Assembly (NCBI GenBank): GCA_965221175.1
Contig: OZ244867.1
Span: forward strand, 2,232,001-2,296,000
Source: JAJDZL01 sp965221175
GTDB lineage: Bacteria > Pseudomonadota > Gammaproteobacteria > Arenicellales > JAJDZL01
DNA length: 64,000 nt
Reading direction: 5' to 3'
Of this stretch, positions 58,671-64,000 are shown one piece after another. Under the pieces are notes generated by a model that had not been told where the DNA came from, made no database searches, and worked only from the letters and a program-made list of their open reading frames with translations. The translations under genes and the position numbers were made by a program. Every line of letters begins with the position of its first letter. Position 1 is the stretch's first letter.

Positions 58671-60050
58671 TTACTTGCCAATGCAAAAGCTTGAGAATAT
58701 TTCACCGAGCAATTCATCGGCTGTCAGCTTTCCAGTAATCTGACCGAGCTCGTCCATCGCCTCTCTCAGATCTTGAGCGGCCAGTTCTCCTGCTTTATCT
58801 TCGGCTAGCGCACTGCGTGCCTGTGCTACGTACTCACTTGCTCTTTGAATAGACCTGAAATGTCGTCGACGTGCAAGAAATATTCCCTCTTCAGTAGTAT
58901 CATACCCTGCAACTCTTTGAATTATTTGAACTAATTCGTCTATTCCAGTGCCAGTCAAAGCCGAAATGAAGACTTGCTCATAGTCGTTTCTCGACAGCGG
59001 AGATTCAAATTCCCTAGTTAAATCCGTCTTGTTCCATACTACTACAACTCTGCCATTTTCCAGTTTATTTAAGTTGTGAGTGTCGTCATCCGCGATGCCG
59101 TGCTCGCTGTCAATGACATAGAGCACAATATCCGCATCCTGCACGGCGCTCCAAGCTCGAAGGACGCCCTCAACTTCAATGGAATCATCGCTTTCTCGAA
59201 GTCCTGCAGTATCGGTCAGATGAACCGCGAGTCCGTCGATATCAATCATGACTTCAACCGTGTCTCTCGTCGTTCCGGCATGCGGCGTAACTATCACCCG
59301 ATCGCGGCCGGCCAGGCGGTTGAGTAAACTGGACTTGCCAGCATTCGGCAGCCCTGCGATAGCGACTGCTATGCCTTCTCGAAGCACGCAGCCGATTGAA
59401 GTCTTCTGCAACAGATCGTCCAGCAGATTCTGTATCTTTTCCACGGACACGACAAGCTCGGAATTCTCAAGAAAATCTATTTCTTCCTCAGGAAAATCGA
59501 TCGCTGCTTCAATGAACATTCTCAGATTGATGACTTGATCCACGATCTCATGAACTTTTTTTGAAAAATCTCCACGTAAAGAACGTATGGCCGAATGGGC
59601 TGCTGCAGTAGTCGAGCTGTTGATCAAGTCTGCTACTGCTTCGGCCTGCGCTAAATCCAGCTTTTCGTTTAAAAAAGCGCGTTTCGTGTACTCACCAGGC
59701 TCTGCGGGCCGAGCGCCCAGCTCCATCAGTCGCGCCAGCAACAGATGCAGAACGACTGGGCCGCCATGACATTGGAATTCACAGACATCCTCTCCCGTAT
59801 AGGAATGAGGTGCCGGGAAAAAAAGAAGAATTCCTTCATCCAACGTGCGATTATTCGCATCGAGAAATTTTCGAAACATTGCTTTTCTGGGAACCACCGA
59901 TTCGCCGGTCATGCAGCGAGCGATTTCAGTCGATCGAGGCCCGGAGGTTCGAATAATTCCGATGCCGCCAATGCCGGCGGGCGTCGCGATTGCAGCGATC
60001 GTATCAGCGCTGGAGTCTAAGTCTTTACCAGCTTGCGGGTTATGTACCAC
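58671..60050 (-). CDS. mnmE: tRNA modification GTPase MnmE (TrmE)
   Basis: GTPase partner of MnmG. The family start is just before DTIAAIATPAGIGGIGIIRTSG. The only suitable codon is GTG 60050, which overlaps the yidC end by ~34 nt and gives 459 residues (E. coli 454); the frame is open further but inside yidC. Formyl-THF domain, helical domain, then the G domain (GLPNAGKSSLLNRLAG, DTAGLR, NKTD) and the C-terminal CIGK with the conserved Cys. Confidence 0.95.
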   Translation of the reverse strand: MVHNPQAGKDLDSSADTIAAIATPAGIGGIGIIRTSGPRSTEIARCMTGESVVPRKAMFRKFLDANNRTLDEGILLFFPAPHSYTGEDVCEFQCHGGPVVLHLLLARLMELGARPAEPGEYTKRAFLNEKLDLAQAEAVADLINSSTTAAAHSAIRSLRGDFSKKVHEIVDQVINLRMFIEAAIDFPEEEIDFLENSELVVSVEKIQNLLDDLLQKTSIGCVLREGIAVAIAGLPNAGKSSLLNRLAGRDRVIVTPHAGTTRDTVEVMIDIDGLAVHLTDTAGLRESDDSIEVEGVLRAWSAVQDADIVLYVIDSEHGIADDDTHNLNKLENGRVVVVWNKTDLTREFESPLSRNDYEQVFISALTGTGIDELVQIIQRVAGYDTTEEGIFLARRRHFRSIQRASEYVAQARSALAEDKAGELAAQDLREAMDELGQITGKLTADELLGEIFSSFCIGK

Positions 60051-61726
60051 TGCTGTGCAATTGAGAGAATGTTGTTGACCAGCCAGTATAGAACCAAACC
60101 AGACGGAAACCACAGAAAGAATATGGTAAACACAATCGGCAGGCTCATCATGATGTTCTTCTGCAGGGCGTCCAGCGGAGTTGGATTGAGAAACTGCTGA
60201 GCGAACATCGATGCTCCCATCAATACAGGCAGAACGAAATACGGGTCGGAACTCGACAAGTCTGTCAGCCAGAGCACAAACGGTGCCTGCCTTAACTCGA
60301 CGCTTTCCAGTAAAACCCAATAAAGTGCAATGAAAACAGGAATTTGTATCAGAATTGGCAAACAGCCACCGAGAGGATTAATCTTTTCTTTCTTGTAGAT
60401 CTCCATCATTTCCTGATTCAGTTTCTGTTTGTCGTCTCCATACCGTTCTTTTAAAGTCTTGAGTCGAGGCTGAAGCTTTTTCATTTTTGCCATCGATTTG
60501 TAACTGGCTGCAGACAGAGGATAGAAGACAATCTTGACCAGCAGCGTCAGCAGAATGATCGAAAAGCCCCAATTTTTGACAAAATCATGGATTTTCTCCA
60601 AAATCCAGAACAAGGGGGATGAAACTGGTGTAAGCCAACCGTAATCTACTGTCAATATCAATCCTTCTGCAGGATCCTTGAGTCTACCCTGCTCCTTTGG
60701 TCCGATATAAATTTGACTTTGCAGCAAGCCAACTGAATCATTGGCTATCGTTGTAGGAGATAGGGTGACAAAACCGACCTGATAACGTGTATCCACGCCA
60801 TTGCCGTCCAGCGCCTTGGTGTAAATCCGATATGGCGAACCTTCCTGTGGCAGCCAGGCAGTCACAAAATAGTGCTGCAGCATGGCCACCCAGCCAGAGT
60901 CCGTTTTCGCCACCGGGCTTTCGGTTCGGATATCCTTGTAGTCGATCTTGTCGTATTTATCTTCGATAGTGTAGATTGCCGCGCCCCGATAGCTCGGCAA
61001 GGCCCGTAGGAATAGAAAACCCTCACTTTCCGCAACATGCTCAGTGCTGAGGAATTGCCCGTACTGATAACCTTGCCACGGCTTGCCGCTACGGTTTTCA
61101 ACTCTGAAATCAACGTCTATCAGATAACTATCTGGGTAAAAGGTAAATGTTTTTACATAGTTCACACCACCCGGCGAAGTCCAGCGAAGCGGTACTTTCA
61201 ACGAATTTTGCGAGTCCGAGAAGGTGTATGTATCAGATTCGGCGGTAAACTGAGTCTTGTGGTTCGGATACTCATCACCGCTTCCTACCAGCCCGGATTG
61301 TGCTACCAGGATTCCCGGACCTATATCCTTCAGCAGGCGAAATGGAACATCAGGCATTTCGACTTCAACTGGATAATCGAGAAGTTTTGCTTCCCTGAGT
61401 TCGCCGCCGAAAGTGTCGATTTCGACTTGTAGTAAGTCGGTACGCACCTTGATACGGCCGGCTGTTTCCAATTCACTGCCGGCTGTTGGAATGGCTCCAC
61501 TTTGCGTCGTTGCAGCTGATCGAGCACCAGTGGTCGGCGCCTGCGGCACTTCTTCTGCAATGACAGCCTCGCGCTGTTCAGGCGTTACCGGAATCTCCGT
61601 GCTCTGATTTTGGTTCGTCAATTCAGAACCGGCATCTTTGGTGTTGCTATAGTCCATCCAAGCTTGCCAGATTAGCAGCAGAATCAGTCCAAGCGAGATG
61701 GACAGGAGAGCGCGTCTAAAATCCAT
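60017..61726 (-). CDS. yidC: Membrane protein insertase YidC
   Basis: Sec-dependent and independent insertase. N-terminal anchor helix (residues ~5-23), large periplasmic P1 domain (~80-345), then the conserved five-helix core with 'NWGFSIILLTLLVKIVFYPL', 'LGGCLPILIQIPVFIALYWVL' and 'FLWFPSGLVLYWLVNNILSIAQQW'. 569 residues. Member of the rpmH-rnpA-yidD-yidC-mnmE row. Confidence 0.98.
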   Translation of the reverse strand: MDFRRALLSISLGLILLLIWQAWMDYSNTKDAGSELTNQNQSTEIPVTPEQREAVIAEEVPQAPTTGARSAATTQSGAIPTAGSELETAGRIKVRTDLLQVEIDTFGGELREAKLLDYPVEVEMPDVPFRLLKDIGPGILVAQSGLVGSGDEYPNHKTQFTAESDTYTFSDSQNSLKVPLRWTSPGGVNYVKTFTFYPDSYLIDVDFRVENRSGKPWQGYQYGQFLSTEHVAESEGFLFLRALPSYRGAAIYTIEDKYDKIDYKDIRTESPVAKTDSGWVAMLQHYFVTAWLPQEGSPYRIYTKALDGNGVDTRYQVGFVTLSPTTIANDSVGLLQSQIYIGPKEQGRLKDPAEGLILTVDYGWLTPVSSPLFWILEKIHDFVKNWGFSIILLTLLVKIVFYPLSAASYKSMAKMKKLQPRLKTLKERYGDDKQKLNQEMMEIYKKEKINPLGGCLPILIQIPVFIALYWVLLESVELRQAPFVLWLTDLSSSDPYFVLPVLMGASMFAQQFLNPTPLDALQKNIMMSLPIVFTIFFLWFPSGLVLYWLVNNILSIAQQWYITRKLVKT

Positions 61727-61953
61727 CAGTCTGAGCTACTGTTCTCGGGCACTGGATCAAACCCTCCGGGATGCCATGGATGACAGCGGGATATGCGACG
61801 AGCGGTCAGCCAGGTTCCTTTCCAGGCTCCATGCAGTTCGATTGCCTGCAATCCGTAGTCGGAGCAGGTTGGATGAAATCGGCAGCAAGGGCCGATGAAC
61901 GGACTGATTGCATACCGATAGACTCGAATCACATTAATCAGAAATTTTTTCAT
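61726..61953 (-). CDS. yidD: Membrane protein insertion efficiency factor YidD
   Basis: 75-residue protein with the Cys-rich YidD core: YRYAISPFIGPCCRFHPTC.., 'SDYGLQAIELHGAWKGTWL', 'RRISRCHPWHPGGFDPVP'. It assists YidC-dependent insertion. It overlaps rnpA by 20 nt and yidC by 1 nt, the universal arrangement. Confidence 0.96.
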   Translation of the reverse strand: MKKFLINVIRVYRYAISPFIGPCCRFHPTCSDYGLQAIELHGAWKGTWLTARRISRCHPWHPGGFDPVPENSSSD

Positions 61954-62317
61954 TCTTCAGTTGCTTGAACAGGCTAAATAAGTTAATTTGCAGTTCCTGA
62001 TTTGTCGCGGCTTCGCAAATGCGATGAGCTACGACGATCATGTCGAAATTTCGCAAGCTCTCTTGATTCAATCTGAAACATTCACGAATTTGGCGCTTGA
62101 TTCGATTGCGATGAACGGACTTTCGAGATACGCGTCTGGATACGACAATTCCGAGACGTGTAACAGACTGGCTACGTTGGTAATGAACCAACACCCGGAA
62201 ATACCGATTTGATACTTTCCTGTGCTGACCGAAAACCGCTCGATATTCCCTGCGGCGGCTCAGTCGGCAACTGCTTGGAAATCGATGTTCATTCAGTGAC
62301 TTACTATTATTATGCAC
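61934..62317 (-). CDS. rnpA: Ribonuclease P protein component RnpA
   Basis: Protein subunit of RNase P (tRNA 5' maturation). 127 residues; the RNR motif is in SRKSVHRNRIKRQIRECFR and the N-terminal 'RLSRRREYRAVF' is typical. The start is GTG 62317, overlapping the rpmH stop by 8 nt. Confidence 0.96.
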   Translation of the reverse strand: MHNNSKSLNEHRFPSSCRLSRRREYRAVFGQHRKVSNRYFRVLVHYQRSQSVTRLGIVVSRRVSRKSVHRNRIKRQIRECFRLNQESLRNFDMIVVAHRICEAATNQELQINLFSLFKQLKNEKISD

Positions 62318-62444
62318 TCAGACGTGCACGACCTCTGGCTCGACGCGCATTGATCACAGCCCGACCGCCACGGGTTCGCATGCGGGCACGAAACCCGTGT
62401 TTGCGTTTTCGCTTTAAATTACTTGGTTGAAAGGTACGTTTCAT
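62310..62444 (-). CDS. rpmH: 50S ribosomal protein L34
   Basis: 44-residue ribosomal protein, ATG 62444 to TAA 62310: MKRTFQPSNLKRKRKHGFRA.., ending RGRARLSA. Start and length are those of almost all bacterial L34 proteins. First gene of the rpmH-rnpA-yidD-yidC-mnmE row, divergent from dnaA. Confidence 0.98.
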   Translation of the reverse strand: MKRTFQPSNLKRKRKHGFRARMRTRGGRAVINARRARGRARLSA

Positions 62445-62738
62445 AGGTTAAAACCACGATATTATTCCACTTTTTGCCGGCTGGCTGATTATGACGTTTG
62501 AATTTCCGCGTTCACAAGCTTTGCAGCAAACGAGAGATTATAACAAACCGCCTTTCGTGTCCGGCGAGGAAAATACTCCTCTGAACATAAAATTTTCACG
62601 GATGTTTCGTTACAGGTGAATTACAATCTTCACTGGATAAAGTGAATAAAGCTACTATCTTCCGGATGCTCGCCCTGTAGTTCACTATACTCGTAAGAAA
62701 TTGGAAAAAAATTATATTTCATATTAACCAGTGCCAGC
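62445..62738. promoter_or_regulatory. rpmH-dnaA intergenic region with candidate DnaA boxes
   Basis: About 295 nt, AT-rich toward dnaA. Two abutting nonamers resemble DnaA boxes on the minus strand: TTATTCACT (62641-62649, one mismatch to TTATNCACA) and TTATCCAGT (62632-62640, two mismatches). They lie ~90-105 nt before the dnaA ATG, where autoregulatory boxes occur. There are too few clear boxes to call a full oriC here. Confidence 0.5.
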
Positions 62739-64000
62739 ATGAACGCATCAGAACTCTGGAAATCGATTCTTTCCCATCTGGAGCAACGCCTAACCGAAGC
62801 GGAGGTAACTACTTGGCTACGTTCACTTAGTCCTGAGCTTTCGGGCGACACACTGGTACTCAGTGCTCCCAATATCTACGCAAAAAAAAGAATTGAATCT
62901 GACTATAGAAAGCAAATTTCAGAATTGGCAACTGCTCTAAATGGTGGTGAAATAGTAGTCAAGGTCAGAACCGCAGCGGCACCTTCCAACACTACACGCA
63001 TCAAACCTGCCAATAAACGTTCCAGATCCTCAATTCAGACAAAAAAAAACTCTAAGCAAGCCAATCAATTGTTTGGTTTCGGCGAACTGAGTCCGGAATA
63101 CACTTTCGAGCAGCACATAGTAGGAGAATCGAACCAGCTTGCTAGGGCGGCAGCACAGGCTGTGAGTGAAGAGCCTGGACGCCGTGAGTGCAATCCACTG
63201 TTTCTATATGGGTCGGTTGGCATCGGCAAAACCCACCTCATGCAAGCGGCTGGGCACGGCATCCTGAAGAATTTCCCCGATGCAAATGTAGGTTATGTTC
63301 AATCATCTATCTTCGTACAGCATCTAGCAACGCTGTTCAGTAGAAAGGACAACGAAACCATTGAACTTTTTAAGCAGACTTATCGGGAGCTCGATGCGCT
63401 GTTGATTGACGATATACACTTTTTTGGCAACGCACAGGCTTCTCAGCAGGAATTCCTGTTAACCTTCAATACCTTGCTCGAAGGCAAAAAGCAGGTGATT
63501 ATCACCAGCGACAAGTTTTTCCACAATCTGCCTGATGTTGAGGCTCGCCTCAGGTCCAGGTTTTCGCAAGGGCTGTCGATTCCAATCAAGCCGCCGGAAC
63601 TCGAAACCCGCATGGCCATCCTTGAAACCAAGGCCAAATTGCGTAATATTGATCTTACAATCGATGTAGCTCGGTTTCTTGCGGAAAATATTATCGGCAG
63701 TGCTCGAGAACTTGAAGGGGTAATTAACATATTGACTGCCAACTACAATTTAACCGGTGAACCCATCTCAATCAGTCTGGCAAAAACAGTACTGTCTGAC
63801 TTTTTGGCCGAACGTTCGATCAACCTACAAGAAATAAAGAAACAAGTGGCGCATTTTTATGGAGTCCGCATGGACGATCTTTCCGCACCCTCTCGAAAGA
63901 AAGAATTTGTCAGGGCTCGATACATCGCCATGTCTATTGCGCGGAAAGTGACAACCCTCAGCACCATCCAAATTGGCAAGGCTTTCAATCGCGATCATAC
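62739..64000 (+). CDS. dnaA: Chromosomal replication initiator DnaA (3' end outside window)
   Basis: Begins ATG 62739 (MNASELWKSILSHLEQRLTEAEV), domain I; a Lys/Ser-rich linker around residues 85-110 is domain II; domain III AAA+ starts at 'YTFEQHIVGESNQLARAAA', with Walker A YGSVGIGKTHLMQA and Walker B DALLIDDIHFF, sensor motifs ('ITSDKFFHNL', 'ARLRSRFSQGL'). The start of domain IV is reached ('FYGVRMDDLSAPSRKKEFVRARYIAM') before the window ends at codon 420. No break is seen. Confidence 0.98.
   Translation, partial: MNASELWKSILSHLEQRLTEAEVTTWLRSLSPELSGDTLVLSAPNIYAKKRIESDYRKQISELATALNGGEIVVKVRTAAAPSNTTRIKPANKRSRSSIQTKKNSKQANQLFGFGELSPEYTFEQHIVGESNQLARAAAQAVSEEPGRRECNPLFLYGSVGIGKTHLMQAAGHGILKNFPDANVGYVQSSIFVQHLATLFSRKDNETIELFKQTYRELDALLIDDIHFFGNAQASQQEFLLTFNTLLEGKKQVIITSDKFFHNLPDVEARLRSRFSQGLSIPIKPPELETRMAILETKAKLRNIDLTIDVARFLAENIIGSARELEGVINILTANYNLTGEPISISLAKTVLSDFLAERSINLQEIKKQVAHFYGVRMDDLSAPSRKKEFVRARYIAMSIARKVTTLSTIQIGKAFNRDH

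Noticed and set aside
60051..60320. 90-codon upstream extension of mnmE
   Set aside because: It is entirely within yidC in another frame and does not match the MnmE N-terminus.

Overview
The window is a chromosomal segment of a gammaproteobacterium that cannot be placed more finely from sequence alone. The evidence is a set of Gram-negative housekeeping blocks: lptC-lptA-lptB-rpoN-hpf-ptsN, mla genes with ibaG-murA, ybbA-ybbP-tesA, bamC, and the replication-origin block rpmH-rnpA-yidD-yidC-mnmE / mnmG-rsmG-parA-parB with dnaA leaving the right edge. A TAT-exported TRAP system, a BCCT carrier with its own binding protein, and remnants of catabolic dehydrogenases suggest a nutrient-scavenging, probably marine heterotroph (inference).

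Layout. 0-3.8 kb: TRAP transporter (binding protein, small and large permease). 3.9-4.6 kb: a GPP34 (GOLPH3-like) gene. 4.8-9.0 kb (minus): LPS transport and nitrogen-regulation operon. 9.0-10.7 kb (plus): mlaF-mlaE. 10.7-15.4 kb: a worn accessory island with a LysE-type remnant, an intact NYN-domain gene behind a terminator hairpin, an internally deleted insertion element with 26-bp inverted repeats, two orphan genes, the HNH tail of a methyltransferase-like protein and a broken IS1595-type transposase. 15.5-17.7 kb: groES-groEL under a sigma70 promoter overlapped downstream by a CIRCE operator. 17.8-23 kb: trpB2, a helicase-like N-terminal fragment, wrbA, mnmA, coaE and a BioC-like methyltransferase. 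23-27.4 kb: a small catabolic neighbourhood made of a 4-hydroxybutyryl-CoA-dehydratase/HpaB-fold protein that has lost two iron-sulfur ligands, a 3-hydroxyisobutyrate-dehydrogenase-type enzyme, a BDH2-like SDR and a Ser/Cys proline-racemase-fold enzyme.

27.7-41 kb (minus) is one long conserved row, mlaD-mlaB-ibaG-grxD-murA-hisG-hisD-hisC-(gap)-hisB-hisH-hisA-hisF-hisI-hisE-tatA-tatB-tatC. The gap holds two decayed foreign genes, a dead enolase-superfamily gene and a GMC oxidoreductase fragment. mlaD/mlaB lie 30 kb from mlaF/mlaE and no mlaC is present. 41-48.6 kb: ybbP-ybbA and tesA, normally neighbours, are separated by a binding protein-BCCT carrier pair; a small lipoprotein gene follows.

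48.9-64 kb is the origin-proximal block. Between mnmE and mnmG sits the most unusual system in the window: a MotA/TolQ/ExbB-like channel protein followed by a 1107-residue protein with a MotB/ZorB-like single membrane helix, a huge coiled coil that includes five exact-register 77-residue (231-nt) repeats, and a small C-terminal globular domain. It looks like an uncharacterised ion-driven motor or force-transmitting complex. No rRNA, tRNA or CRISPR array was recognised.
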